Shown: positions 25,929 through 37,388, counted from the first letter of the stretch. The stretch: DNA of 64,000 nucleotides from Daucus carota subsp. sativus (GCF_001625215.2 NC_030383.2:7452779-7516778); one strand, 5' to 3'. The notes: generated by a model from the letters alone, not told the origin. Numbers and translations: made by a program.

Positions 25929-26185
25929 CTCTCTCTGTTTCAAAATACATGTCCACCTTAGGAAAAAAATTGTTTCAAATACTTGTCCACTTCAACTTTC
26001 AATGTAAATTTATATTTCTAAAATCAACTCTCCTTCGTATATTACTAATTTATATTTCCAAGATCAACCATACACCACATATTATGTTCAATTAATGACT
26101 TAATACACCTCTTTTTTCTCACAATCCACTTTTTTTAAATTATATAATTTTTTTAAAGTGTACATAAAATTTGAAACGAAGGAAG
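25929..26185. mobile_element. Stowaway-like MITE
   Basis: TA then CTCTCTCTGTTTCAAAATACA at the left, and ATAAAATTTGAAACGAAGGAAG then TA at the right. The terminal inverted repeat is partly decayed; 257 bp, non-coding. Confidence 0.65.
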
Positions 26186-26262
26186 TACAAATTATAAATG
26201 AAAAACTATATCACAAGTATATATCAAGTCATTCAAAGTGGTCCTAAAAACTATTATCATTA

Positions 26263-26498
26263 CTCCCTCTCTGTTTTGAAATATATGTCGCTTGATTTTT
26301 TTGCACGTATTTTTTAGTCCTTTGGTCGCATGTTAAAAATCATTGTTTTTGAAATTTTCTGTTTCTGAATAAAAATATATATCACATATTTTTATTAAAA
26401 AAATAAAATTTGAAAAAAAATGACTTTTAGCATGCGGTCGAAGCACTTAGAAATGCGTGCAAAAAAGTTAAGCGACCTATATTTCAAAACGGAAGGAG
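26263..26498. mobile_element. Stowaway MITE
   Basis: TA then CTCCCTCTCTGTTTTGAAAT and the complementary ATTTCAAAACGGAAGGAG then TA bound a 236-bp element. TCGCTT/AAGCGA and GGTCGCATG/CATGCGGTC blocks continue the foldback inward. Confidence 0.8.
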
Positions 26499-26789
26499 TA
26501 TTCATTTTATATAGTGTTGTTCCCGGTACTGCTAATTGTTATGAATGCATCGTAACATTCACGGCGGTAGTGGAAAGATTCATAAGGGCGGTGAAGAATG
26601 GTGTTAATTGAGTGATAATTGTACCTTAATTAAGGATATTAATTATTCTTAATTAATGGTTTTTGTACCATTTATGGCGACCATGACTGGGGCATTTTGG
26701 CATATAAGCATTTAAGTGCTATAATGTTGGCTCATTTATGTCTATGTTTTAATTTTTTCAAATTCACTCAAATTCCTTTTATTCAATTT

Positions 26790-27192
26790 TTTCTTATTTT
26801 CAGGATGTTTGAAAGAGATTTTATGAATTTACTTATTAAGGTTGCTTTCGAGAAGACGCAAACTTTGGAGTACAAGACAATTGAGACACGAATATTGATA
26901 GAAGGGAATAAGAAGACACTAGTTTTAGTATGTGTTATTAAACGATGTAATTTTGTAAGGCACTCTTTTCTCTCTTGAGTTTTTTCCCCACAGAATTTTA
27001 CTCTTAAGGGGTTTCAATTAGGCCTTTTTTGATGAGTTATCTTTTATGACTTGAAAAGCGATATCATCCAAATATTCGGAATATATACATACTTTCAGTT
27101 AGACGATATATTTTCTTTAATGAAGGAAATTATGTACATCAAGATATTGTAACTTCCCATCTTAGTATAATATAACCGTTTTATGAAGAAAA
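26790..27192 (+). mobile_element. Retroelement 3' remnant with A-rich tail
   Basis: The block TTGAGTTTTTTCCCCACAG followed by TTAAGGGGTTTCAATTAGG has the layout common near the 3' ends of plant retroelements, and the segment finishes in an A-rich tail at about 27182-27192. Weak coding-like reading frame before it (26697-26978) matches no family I recognise. No terminal repeats found. Confidence 0.25.
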
Positions 27193-27565
27193 AAAAACAA
27201 AAAATAATGACAAGAGCCATTTTAAAAATAAATAAATAATAACAAAGATATGATCGCTGAGTTTATAACTTATGGATTAATGTAATTTATGATTTAATGT
27301 GACTTATTTGATAAATTAAGAATTTAAAATGTTTTTATTAATGATTTATGGGTTATCAAAAATATAAATAATGAAAATAAAATTGATTTATGAGTAATTT
27401 ATAATTTATGAGTAATTTATTAAAAAAAAGTCCAAAAAATTTAAATCACCTAAAAAATACCTAAAACTAACTTCTGTATCTAAGTTAGTTTCTGAACAAT
27501 TTTTAATTTTATGCGACTTCTAATTTAGTACCCAGACAATATTTTTTTTAGCTTCAAAAATGGCC

Positions 27566-27612
27566 TAATCGGGATGTTAGTATTTAGAAAAAAAAAATAA
27601 TCGGGGCGTTAG
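27566..27612 (+). repeat. Poly(A) micro-insert flanked by direct repeats
   Basis: TAATCGGGATGTTAG (27566-27580) and TAATCGGGGCGTTAG (27598-27612), matching at 13 of 15 positions, flank a 17-bp insert TATTTAG plus ten A. Confidence 0.6.
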
Positions 27613-28133
27613 ACCCCGCAAACAGGCTCCACCTAAAGCAAGACCCAGCCTCGGGCCTGCGCCCAAATACATACGGGCTAGATTCCTGTTTATTGGTTTT
27701 AAGCGGCAACCAGAAACTATCAATGGGGTCCTGAATCATATCAACTCACCCGTCGTTTTTTACTTGTCATTTTGATTTTTTACATGTAATTAAAAAGATA
27801 AAAAATCATATTTTTATTTATTATTTTTAAAATTTTTTATGTATAAAAAACATAAATTATAAATTTTAATTCAAAAAAAAAAATTCACACTCCTGTTGCT
27901 ATTTGTAATGGTCTCAATTGTAGAATTTGATTTTACTCGCGAATGTAATAATAAATAAATTATATAATGATAATTTTAACTTATAAATAATAGGTTGATT
28001 ATGTATCATAAATGAGAGTTTAGTTTTAAAATAATTTTTAATTAGGAACCGCTCCCGAGTGTTTTTATGAAAGAAAGTAAAAGAATGTAAATGAAAATAA
28101 ATGAATTTTCACTTTCATCCCACTTTTGAAGTG

Positions 28134-28230
28134 AAATTGGAATGAAAGTTATATAACTCTATTTCCTATCCATTTGTTGCACAAATTGGAATGAAAGTTA
28201 TATAACTCTATTTCCTATCCATTTGTTGTC
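28134..28230. repeat. Tandem duplication, 49 bp unit
   Basis: AAATTGGAATGAAAGTTATA with the following TTTCCTATCCATTTGTTG block is present twice, at period 49 bp, essentially without change. A recent duplication. Confidence 0.9.
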
Positions 28231-29138
28231 CACCCTATTTATAATTCGAGAGCATGGCCTTAAATGGATTAATCTAATTCAACTAAAATAAGTTTAAATC
28301 ACACCAACTCGAGTTATTATCATTTTTTTAAATCAATATCCTTATGTTCTACCACACTCAAATCTAAAAGATAAGATTAAAATTCTAAAAATACCCTTTG
28401 AATGATGACATAACAATTTATAAGTATTAAATTTCAAACAAAATAATAGTATCACCAAAGGTAATTCTCAATCATTTCTTAAACAATAATATAAAATGTG
28501 TCTCTTAGTGAGTTAAATATTGAAAAACGTGAGAACTCTAATGTTACTCTTTATATTTGGTTATTTATCCACTCTTTATATTTATTTTATATTTATATAA
28601 ATAAGAGGGAAAAGTTAACTCAAGAAAAAGAAATATCAGGGAGAAATTAATACTATACTTCTTAGTAAAAAGTTAAAAGTTATTAGATGTTTTTAAAAAA
28701 AAGAGAGATTTTAAAAATCCGTCAGAGAACTAATTATTGATTAGCTCTTTAAATTTTGAGTTGGAATTTTGTTCAAGGGGGTCATGAGAAGTGATCTGAC
28801 AGAATGTAACAGTCAGTTAGTCCGTGGTCACTTGCTTTAGCTGAAAGGCCAAAGCTTCCACCTTCATACCATCCCAAATTTGTGTGTATAATTATGAAAC
28901 TCGTCAATTCTTTTGCAAATATAACAAGTATTCTAATGCTACTTGTAAAGGGTTTCATACATTCGAAAAAGCGAGTCTGTTACTGGGAAACATATTGTAT
29001 CCAACACATACAATGCACTACCCTTGCCCATTTATTTACCGACATCATGTTTATAAATCGGTGGCCAAAGGTAATTTATAAATCGACTTGCCGCACCCTT
29101 TTTATACACCGTGCGTGCTTCATATACTTCATACCGTT

Positions 29139-29184
29139 AACTCTGACCACGCTTAATTTTTTTGACAAACTCTGACCACGCTTA
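29139..29184 (-). repeat. Poly(A) micro-insert (minus orientation) in a perfect 17-bp duplication
   Basis: AACTCTGACCACGCTTA occurs at 29139-29155 and, identically, at 29168-29184. The 12-bp insert between reads TGTC plus seven A on the minus strand. This is the clearest of the six micro-inserts. Confidence 0.65.
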
Positions 29185-29248
29185 TTATAAATAAATAAAC
29201 TTATAAATATCCGCAGCAAGTAGCAACATGATGCTAGAAATTAAGAGG

Positions 29249-29690
29249 AGTGTATTCGATTGAGATTTTAATAGATTGTTTTTAGTCTATGAATTTTAAT
29301 GGATTGTATGTGAATTTAATTTTGTGCGGATTCTTAATAAAATATCATAGAGTTGGACAGGATTCAAAATCTCATTGATTTTGGTGAGATTTCAAAAGAG
29401 TTAAAATACACTGAAAAATACCACAAAATCCATCATTTTATGAAATCAAAACAATCCATCAGCACTTGAATACCATCAGATTTTGATGGATTTTAAACAA
29501 TCCTAATTGAATACCATTGGATTTTAAAGTATAATTTAAAATCTCAATTGAATACCACCATATTTTGCAGCATAATTTAAAATTTTAATTGAATACGTCA
29601 AGATTTTAATGGATTTCAAATAATCTCAATCGAATATCCTCGGATTTCATGAATGAAAAAAAATGTTTTAAAATCTCGATCCAATACACC
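29249..29690. mobile_element. MITE with AT-rich terminal inverted repeats, family uncertain
   Basis: TGTATTCGATTGAGATTTTA at 29251 is mirrored by TAAAATCTCGATCCAATACA ending 29688 (two or three mismatches). The interior repeats the same TTGAATACC/AATCTCAATTG theme several times, as in subterminal repeats. No convincing target duplication, so superfamily is open. Confidence 0.55.
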
Positions 29691-30195
29691 ATTGTAAAAA
29701 TTATAAAGAACGAAGATGGGCATCATAAACCGATCCGGAATCCATCATAAAATGTGGAGTACATGCACAACCGAGTCTCATTGATTAAATTAGTATCTTT
29801 GTCCGGACAAAGCAAGCTTTATCTCTTGATTGATGATCCCGAATGTTGTGGATCTAGGTACCATAAGTGAGTGGCCTTTTGCCTTTGTTATGCTACCCCT
29901 TTTTCTTAAATTCACACCCTCATATGCATGTCCTCTTTTAACTCCATGCTTTTCACCCTTTCATAATGCATTTCTTTTCCAGCTACTTCTTTGGTCCTTA
30001 CTCACTGTCCATTTGCATGCTACACAAATCTAGCAATATACTTCATTATATTATGAAAAGGTTGTTGGTGGTTAACAACATATAACAAAGAAAGATATGA
30101 GACTTTTTAGTGGTTTGTGAGGTTGGTTTTGCATGGCATCGACTTGAACTGATGGTGCAGAGCTGCAGTAACAAATTCGGAATCATAACCGAAAT

Positions 30196-30983
30196 TAGGG
30201 GTGTTCGCGGTGCGGGCGGTGCGGTTTTTTCCTAAAACCGCGAACCAATCCGCGCATGTGGTTTAGGAAAATTCGTAAACCGCAACCGCATCGCGTAATA
30301 TAAAAACCGCGTAAACCACACCACAAAATTGCGGTGCGGTGTGATGCGGTTCATGCGGTTTGCGTGGTTTATACATTCAAAAAATTTATACTTTTGAATG
30401 ACAATATAAATATAATTTTAAATTATATGTATTTAAAAATAATTTTTATAATCTATTAATACACACACACAAATTTAGAGTTACGATACTCATCAAAAGA
30501 AATATGAACTAAAATATGAGTATGATAATGATGAAGATGAAAATATTTCAACACTAACAAGTTATTTAATAGAAAATAAATATAATTATAATATTTAATT
30601 TGTCGTCTTAAAACTAACTTTAATTTTTATTGTAAAATTATTAAAATTAAGTTAAGTAACTTGAACATATATATAATATATACACAAATAGGAGTTAACA
30701 TATATATACACACATAAAAGATAACATCATAATAAATTTTAAATCTATATAATATAAATATTTGTAATTATATGAGATATATTTTTATATATTAGAAAGT
30801 AGCGGTGCGGTGCGGTTTGAACCGCGGTTGTATAATGTTAAACCGCAACCCGCACCGCACCGCGCGGTTTGTTAAAATTTCAACCCGCAACCGCACCACG
30901 AAAAAGAAAAACCGCATTTTGCGGTGTGGTGCGGAGCGGTGCGGGCGGTTTATGCGGTGTGGGCGGTTTGATGAACACCCCTA
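30196..30983. mobile_element. hAT-type MITE, 788 bp
   Basis: Perfect 11-bp terminal inverted repeat TAGGGGTGTTC ... GAACACCCCTA, with flanking ACCGAAAT (30188-30195) and ACCGAAAG (30984-30991), an 8-bp target duplication with one mismatch as expected for hAT. Both subterminal zones, about 150 bp each, are dense in GCGGT/ACCGC repeats, while the middle is AT-rich. No transposase frame. The subterminal repeats would be transposase-binding candidates (inference). Confidence 0.8.
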
Positions 30984-30991
30984 ACCGAAAG

Positions 30992-31173
30992 ACTCCCTCC
31001 ATCCTTGATATGATTGTTTACGTTCACGCATTTTAAACTCATGTCGTTTTTTAATTTCTTTGAATAAAAATCTAAACATCAAACATTTATTCAGAAAAGA
31101 AATTAAAATAAATATTATGGAATTATATTTTCTAGGAGTCTCAAAATGTAAATAACTTGTTAGGACAGATAGA
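30992..31173. mobile_element. Degraded Stowaway-like MITE
   Basis: CTCCCTCCATCC starts directly after the hAT target duplication. The interior ACATTTATTCAGAAAAGAAA and CTAGGAGTCTCAAAATG resembles the Stowaway copies elsewhere in the window. The right end (GGACAGATAGAA) is eroded and no TA pair is intact. Confidence 0.45.
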
Positions 31174-31699
31174 ATAATAAGATGTCGCGAGTAATAAGTG
31201 TGATTTCGATTTTTTAAAAATATAAATCCAAGTGCAGTTTCAAACACTTGAAATCGACATCGGAACAATAACAAACAATGTGGTTTTTGTAAATTTTGTT
31301 CCGGGCTAAAGCAGGGTGCTGAGAAACAAGAAAAGGAAGATGCTTACTCTATGTGTGAAAAAAATAGTAGCAAGTAGAAAGGTGCGTTTGTGCTATCAAG
31401 TCCTAACAATCCGAAAAGAACCTTTACCAAACTAAGAAAGATAAAGTTAAAAGGATGATCCAGTTATTGTTCCCTGAGCTTTCACCTCTTGCACCACACC
31501 AGATATACTCATGATGATGACCCATTTCGCATCCTTGGGCACATTTTCAATTTTGAAATCTAACTCCCATTACATTATTACAAACCCAAGGATTGACCTG
31601 ACTAGCAGTCCAGCATTAACCAATGACAGTTTGACAACTTTGATATAAAAAACTCTCATGCTCTTCTATGTCGTGGTAAAATTATTTCTGACACACATA

Positions 31700-31825
31700 T
31701 GCAACAAAAGCTCTTCGTTTTCTGTAAGGTCGGTTGTTAAAAATTTATCACTTTTATCTCCATCGTGATTCGAACCTTCAACCTATTTACAGGATGCGTT
31801 ATTTATCCAATCAAATCACTGTATT
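31700..31825 (-). mobile_element. Possible tRNA-derived SINE fragment
   Basis: On the minus strand GGTTCGAATC (31776-31767) is a perfect Pol III B-box. An A-box at the right distance is not convincing and the tail is AT-rich, so this is only a candidate. Confidence 0.25.
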
Positions 31826-31874
31826 AAGATAAGAAAGCGCGGTTACTTCAAAAAAAAAGATAGGAAAGCGCGGT
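31826..31874 (+). repeat. Poly(A) micro-insert flanked by direct repeats
   Basis: AAGATAAGAAAGCGCGGT (31826-31843) and AAGATAGGAAAGCGCGGT (31857-31874), 17 of 18 matching, flank TACTTC plus seven A. Confidence 0.6.
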
Positions 31875-32548
31875 AGTAGAAGACAGTTTAACAAGGGTGT
31901 TGGTTTAGCTTACATAAAAAAATATGTATATAAGCATTTTTTTTTCAAATAAGTACTTATTTTTCTGATATAAGTCAAAACAAAAACATCGTGTAAGAGG
32001 GTGATAATTTCGGATAACTGGTCGTGTTCGACTGTTCGACCAATTTTGACTCAAGTTAAAATCGCGTAAAATTGAAAATTTTAATTTCTACGAATGAAAT
32101 TCAAATCCGGACCATCTCAGGTCTACGAGTCATTTTCGGGTTTGATCTCCTTAAATCGGGTTGCGTTTTCGGATCAGGGTCAAGTCGGTTTCCGATCGTG
32201 TCTGATACTACAACCCTGGTGGCCTCATCAGACTTCAAGTGACTCGACCTGGTTTCAGAACTCATTAAGTAATATCCAATGCCAAAGATTGTGCTATAGT
32301 AACTTAACTATACACTGACTAATGTTGACAGACATCCCACGAGCCTATCATCTTCTACTCCCTTGATAACTCCGACTTCATCTATCTTCTGCAATTCACA
32401 TTTCAATTATTCTCATCCATTTGTTCCCTCCTTCACTTACCATCAGTACTACAACCCATCCCTTTCCCAACCCCACTCTATTTCCATTAACTCCTTAGAC
32501 AACTACATTTTTTTCCTACATTGTCTAAAATCCAGCTCAATCAAGCTC
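31875..32548 (+). promoter_or_regulatory. 5' region of the PSI-type gene
   Basis: AT-rich sequence without a recognised gene leading into the gene at 32549. The last 150-200 bases are CT-rich and leader-like (CTTCTACTCCCTTGATAAC near 32351). No firm TATA box assigned. Confidence 0.3.
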
Positions 32549-33970
32549 ATGGCGCTTGATACATGGCTAGTCAAAGTGAAGAAAACTATATCACACAGCT
32601 TCGATTCAGTTCGAGCAAGCCCTCCTCATGCAAAGCCTGTCACCAAGAAATCAAGTCTAGGAGTTATGGCATTCGAGATCGCAGGCCTCATGTCGAAGCT
32701 CCTTCACTTGTGGCAGTCTCTCTCTGACAAGAACATAATGCGTTTACGAAATGAGTCCATTTGTCTTGAAGGGGTGCGAAAAATTGTCTCGAATGATGAA
32801 GATTTCCTGCTCAGCCTCGCCTGCGCGGAGATAGTGGAGAATTTGAGAGTGATCTCAAGAGCCTTGTCCAGGATAAGTAGCAAGTGTGAAGACTCGAGTT
32901 TACGCAGTTTTGATCAGATTTTCGACCAGTTTGCTAATACTGGCCGTGATCCTCATAATTGGAGCCTGAGCTGGAAGGATATGGAAGCGAAGATCAAGAA
33001 AATGGATGGTTATGTGACTGTAACTGCAACTTTGTATCGCGAAATTGAGGAGCTTACATTGGTGGAAAACAGTTTAAAGAAATCATTACAGAGTAAAGAC
33101 CAGGATCATGTAACAATTAAGCAACAGAAGGTCATTGATCAGCAACAAAAATTACTCTGGCAGCGACAAGAAATCAAGTACTTGAAGGAAAGATCATTGT
33201 GGTGCAGAAGTTTTGACACTGTCACTATATTACTAGCAAGATCAGTTTTCACTGTTCTTGCAAGAATTAAGCTTGTTTTCGGTATGGGTCAAGGCTATCC
33301 ACATTCTCTGCATCGTAGTTTATCCGCGACAGTTTACCCTTCTGATCAGAACCATCCCACTTCCCTTGACATGGTATTAGGCCCTCGTGCCAAAAGCACT
33401 AAACATCAAGAATCAAAGGGTGGTTTGTCTCATGGATTCTTCGAGTTGAACTCAAAGATCCTGAAACCGCCTGCAAGTACACTAGGAGCAGCGGCTTTAT
33501 CTCTGCATTACTCAAATTTGATAATTGTTCTTGAGAAAATGACCAGGTCACCTCATTTGATTGGATTCGATGCACGGGATGATCTTTACGTGATGTTACC
33601 ACAAAGCATTCGATGGTCTTTAAGGGCTAGACTAAGAGGGGTGGGGTTTTCCGCTAGTGATCCGGTGCTTGCTGGAGAATGGAGAGATGCATTGGGGAAG
33701 ATCTTGGGGTGGTTGTCACCACTAGCGCATAATATGATTAAATGGCAAAGTGAAAGGAGCTTTGAGCAGCAAAACATGATGCCGAAGACTAATGTTTTGT
33801 TGTTACAAACTTTGTATTTTGCAAACCAAGAAAAAACAGAAGCTGCCATAACAGAGCTGTTAGTGGGATTAAATTACATTTGGAGGTTCGAAAGAGAGAT
33901 GAATGCCAAGGCCTTATTCGAATCTGCAGATTTCAACGGCGGCTTCATCAATCTGCAGAATTCCAGTTAA
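32549..33970 (+). CDS. PSI-type DUF3475/DUF668 protein, 473 aa, intronless
   Basis: Member of the plant PSK-simulator/DUF668 family, in which PSI proteins promote growth; the biochemical activity is not established. Start chosen at MALDTWLVKVKK because the family begins here; the frame stays open 62 codons upstream but those codons look like leader. A conserved block GVMAFEIAGLMSKLLHLWQSL (about residues 37-57) opens DUF3475. The DUF668 block LGAAALSLHYSNLIIVLEKM lies near residue 313, followed by LPQSIRWSLRARLR, LSPLAHNMIKWQSE and TLYFANQEKTE. The middle holds a short coiled coil rich in Gln and Lys. No signal peptide or membrane segment. The absence of the N-terminal Gly and its length place it with the shorter, intronless members rather than PSI1. 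Confidence 0.88.
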   Translation: MALDTWLVKVKKTISHSFDSVRASPPHAKPVTKKSSLGVMAFEIAGLMSKLLHLWQSLSDKNIMRLRNESICLEGVRKIVSNDEDFLLSLACAEIVENLRVISRALSRISSKCEDSSLRSFDQIFDQFANTGRDPHNWSLSWKDMEAKIKKMDGYVTVTATLYREIEELTLVENSLKKSLQSKDQDHVTIKQQKVIDQQQKLLWQRQEIKYLKERSLWCRSFDTVTILLARSVFTVLARIKLVFGMGQGYPHSLHRSLSATVYPSDQNHPTSLDMVLGPRAKSTKHQESKGGLSHGFFELNSKILKPPASTLGAAALSLHYSNLIIVLEKMTRSPHLIGFDARDDLYVMLPQSIRWSLRARLRGVGFSASDPVLAGEWRDALGKILGWLSPLAHNMIKWQSERSFEQQNMMPKTNVLLLQTLYFANQEKTEAAITELLVGLNYIWRFEREMNAKALFESADFNGGFINLQNSS

Positions 33971-35726
33971 GTATATCAAAGCTTGCTGCTTTCTCTCTTG
34001 TTTGTTTAGATTTTGTACTGAGTCTGTATAATCTGTTTCTTCCATATAGCTTACTCTGGATCTTTCATTTATAAATTGAACTGAGTTTCACATCTGTGAA
34101 GTGCTGTTTTGCTTCCAACTGTGATCTATCTATTGTAATACAAGTCATGTTTGTGAATGATCTGCTCTAAATTTGATATGAAAACATATTCTTGTAGTTG
34201 CTGATTATTTACATCATTACATGATGTGATAGCCTCATACTGTATTTGATTGTTCTAGAAATATGTTTAACTGTCTGCTGTACATGCTGCGGTGGTCCGG
34301 TCCTGACATGACCACGACGTTACTCATACCTGATTCCATTTCCGACCAAATTATATAAATAAAATTTTGAAATAAAACAATACGACTAGACCGATCTCCT
34401 GAAATTTCACTTCAGTACTTGTGTATTCATATTTTTTAAAGTTTTGTTTTTTGCAAAATTGACACATTTACAAACACGACTCTGAACTCGAATGGTCACC
34501 CCGGAGGCCCGGACTCTGCTCTCTGTTCGTATATACATTAATGCACACATATCTCTATTTTTTAGGGAAGATTCATTGAATGGTGTAGGCCAAACCAGTC
34601 TGTGGTTAAGGAGGGTGCCTCATAAACATATGTACGTATGGACAACATGCAATCATTATTAGTATTACAACATGATCTATCTCAAAAATAAAAATCAATT
34701 TTTAAGATATTAAAGATATGGGAACCAGACTACCAGAGAACTGAACCTGAATAACTGTACGAATGTACAATATCGGCCTTATATTCTAGACATGTAAATC
34801 TACAGATAGATTGATATCAAGAAGATGATCAAGTCTCTCTGATTAGATATTAATACTTTTATGAGTTGGTGAATTATTAGAGGTGGTACTGATCATACCC
34901 CTCCCTCTGCTTTAATTAGATTCCAGTACTTTACTTAATCATTCAGTTCTTTTGAATTTAATCGAAAATGCTCTGGGGTCAAGGTGCCCACATAATTGAT
35001 TCTTTCTTCCTCTTTCTTTTCATTATGAAAAAGATTGTGTTGGATTAAAGAACTTTTTGGAAATAGTAATTTATTTGATGATGCTAAGGCTCCATCAAGC
35101 TGTTTGAATTAGTTCTGATCATTGGAAAGCTCCTCACAACAAAGCTAGCTAAGAAACTGGCCCTAGCTAGCTACTCCAGATGCACAGTTTGATTTATCAA
35201 GTGTTTATGATAGAAAAGAAAAATATGGTCAAGTGCTTCGTGTCACTTTCACCCTTCTCCTTCGGGTTGGGTGAATTATAGAGTTGTGGTCAAACTTTAT
35301 CCGTTTTTATATTTTGATAGTTGAAATTTCAAATTCATATTATAATAATCAAACATTGTTTTAAATATTTCAAAAAAGTGGTGAAGGACATTTTTTCCGA
35401 GAGAAAAAACTACTTTATTCTTCATAAAGTGACTCTTAAAGACCTTTTTTGAAGAGTTAAAATAATATTTGAAATTTTGGCAAGCAAAATATAAAAGTGG
35501 TAAAATTCACCCATACATTACAATATATATATATATTTTTTTGACAGACCCATCGCTTTACAATTTACTCTTCTTCTTTCCAATACAATATTTAATTCAA
35601 TACAATAACAAGAAAATTTCAATTACTGAACTTTAAAACAACTGATCTGATTTAACTAAAAGCAATAAGTAAATCAACTAATTATAAACATTCTGTTTGT
35701 CCTAATATAACTAACAAAAGGCTCAG
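33971..35726. other. Intergenic between PSI-type and SAP genes
   Basis: 3' flanks of two convergent genes. No conserved protein, RNA or transposon end recognised; an (AT)n tract lies near 35523-35538. Confidence 0.5.
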
Positions 35727-36152
35727 TTACACTCTGTGCCTTAACCGATCACAAGCAACCAGAGGATTTTCCCTGGCCAAAGCAACACGTCCGGAAGTCT
35801 TATAATCAAAAGGGCACTTATGTTCCTCCGGATATCGATGCATGCTGCAGAACTTGCCTCCACACCGACATGCAAACCCTAGCAATCCGACCTTTTTCTT
35901 GCAGCACAAGCAACGACTAGGTTTGTTTTTCGACACAGAACTATCATCAACAACAACATGATCCTTCTCGTCATGTAAAGAGACTTGTTCCACAGAGGAA
36001 GTAATGGAATCAATGCCACGAGATTCGGACCGTAGTATAGCTTGATTGACAGAGTCTAGGTAGCACTTTGAGCAGAGATTACGATTTGCAGGAGATCCGT
36101 AGAAGCCACAATTCTTGACACAGAGAGTCGGAGTGCTATCGGATGAAGACAT
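35727..36152 (-). CDS. A20/AN1 zinc-finger stress-associated protein, 141 aa, intronless
   Basis: Stress-associated protein (SAP) family; plant members modulate abiotic stress responses and several act as ubiquitin ligases or ubiquitin binders. The A20 finger at about residues 10-34 reads C-X3-C-X11-C-X2-C (LCVKNCGFYG ... NLCSKCY). The AN1 finger near residues 77-114 contains CLCC, CRCGGKFC, H and HKC in the canonical order. All zinc ligands are present. The linker is acidic and low-complexity. Length is at the short end of the usual 130-200 aa. The ATG at 36152 is the first in frame. Only about 340 bp separate the ATG from the end of a Helitron, so the promoter is either compact or extends into transposon DNA. 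Confidence 0.95.
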   Translation of the reverse strand: MSSSDSTPTLCVKNCGFYGSPANRNLCSKCYLDSVNQAILRSESRGIDSITSSVEQVSLHDEKDHVVVDDSSVSKNKPSRCLCCKKKVGLLGFACRCGGKFCSMHRYPEEHKCPFDYKTSGRVALARENPLVACDRLRHRV

Positions 36153-36253
36153 GTTTCTACTGATAATATACGAGACTTAAATCGTTAGTAAGCTGGAAAG
36201 AAGCATAAAAGTTTCGCTGGGGAATATTGAGAGAACTATAGAGCCTTTGAGTG

Positions 36254-36261
36254 TATATATA
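36254..36261 (-). promoter_or_regulatory. TATA box of the SAP gene
   Basis: TATATATA on the minus strand, about 100 bp upstream of the SAP ATG, allowing a leader of roughly 70 nt. Surroundings are otherwise mixed sequence, so the box stands out. Confidence 0.6.
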
Positions 36262-36370
36262 CACTTCGGGTGAGAGCTGAGACTCGCAGTGGGAGACCAA
36301 CTAGGAATCGAAAACTGAAGTCTCTTCCAAAATCTTTTCCAATTCGGAACTCATGATGTTAATCATTCTA

Positions 36371-36390
36371 AAAGCTTCTGGAATTCCGAA
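36371..36390 (-). promoter_or_regulatory. Heat-shock-element-like site
   Basis: GCTTCTGGAATTCCG contains TTC-nn-GAA with a partial third unit, and TTCTAAAAGCTTC lies beside it. It sits upstream of the TATA box of a stress-associated gene, a plausible HSF site (inference). Confidence 0.3.
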
Positions 36391-37171
36391 AAAAAAAAAT
36401 CTAGAATAAACTAGATTCGGAAACTAGTGACTTCATAATAACATATATTATTATTATTAGTATATTAGTATATAATAATAATAATAATAATAACTAGTTG
36501 ATAAGCCGCGCGTTGCGGCGACCTATAAAGATTATATTAATGATTCAAAATTTATATTTGTAAAATGTAATAATTTTGTGGCTGTCTATAAAAAGTATAT
36601 TGATGATTAAAAATAAAATATTTATAGGATAAAATAAATTTTATATTACAAAAATTTTGATGTAATACCAATACTAATATATAAATTTACAAAATTGGAC
36701 TATAATTCATGGTGAAAAAATAAAAATAAATTTTTACACGTAATTAATAATTTAAAGCACGACGAATTTTAATTTTATTTGTGTTTTTTTTTAAAAGAAA
36801 TCATGTTCTTACATTGTCACCTTCCTCCAATATTTTTGGATTGATTGTGCATAAAAACATCTAACTTAAATCCGTGAGATAGCGGTCTATAACTACTCTT
36901 GCTTGTAACAACCTTTATTTTTTAGATTGATCGACACTTTGCACTCCTTATATTTAGGCGCTTTTTCAATTTGTTCTCAAACAATTTTTTTTGGCAGTAT
37001 GCACCCCAAAGTTTGAAAAACTCTTCGCTTTGCACCTATTTTACCAATCTCCGTTAATTGACCGTTAAAGTTAACGTCAGGTTTTCATTTTGCACCCCAC
37101 AATTTTAATTTTTTTTCAGGAGTGTTTTGAATGTTTTTTTCAGTCCCTGACTAACGAGTGGGGTGTTGCTG

Positions 37172-37388
37172 TTTATCAGGAAATTTTTTATGAATGTTTT
37201 ACTGGTCATAAATGCTCCACGACTTGATATTAGTCCATGCTCCCAGATAAGAACTTATATGGGAGAACAACAATATGAATTTATCAGGAAATTTTTTATG
37301 AATGTTCTACTGGTCATAAATGCTCCACGACTTGATATTAGTCCATGCTCCCAGATAAGAACTTATATGGGAGAACAACAATATGAAT
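37172..37388. repeat. Near-perfect 108-bp tandem duplication in the MULE cargo
   Basis: TTATCAGGAAATTTTTTATG starts at 37173 and 37281. The two copies differ at only about one base and 108 is divisible by three, so one frame reads the same 36-residue block twice. That frame has no ATG or recognised domain, so I treat it as DNA duplication only. Confidence 0.95.

Larger units (their letters stand above)
27193..29138. other. AT-rich intergenic, nothing recognised
   Basis: Contains a poly(A) micro-insert (27566-27612) and a 49-bp tandem duplication (28134-28230), both listed. No gene seen. Confidence 0.4.

Noticed and set aside
32363..32548. 62-codon N-terminal extension of the PSI-type protein
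   Set aside because: Composition is leader-like and the family start (MALxTW) lies at 32549.
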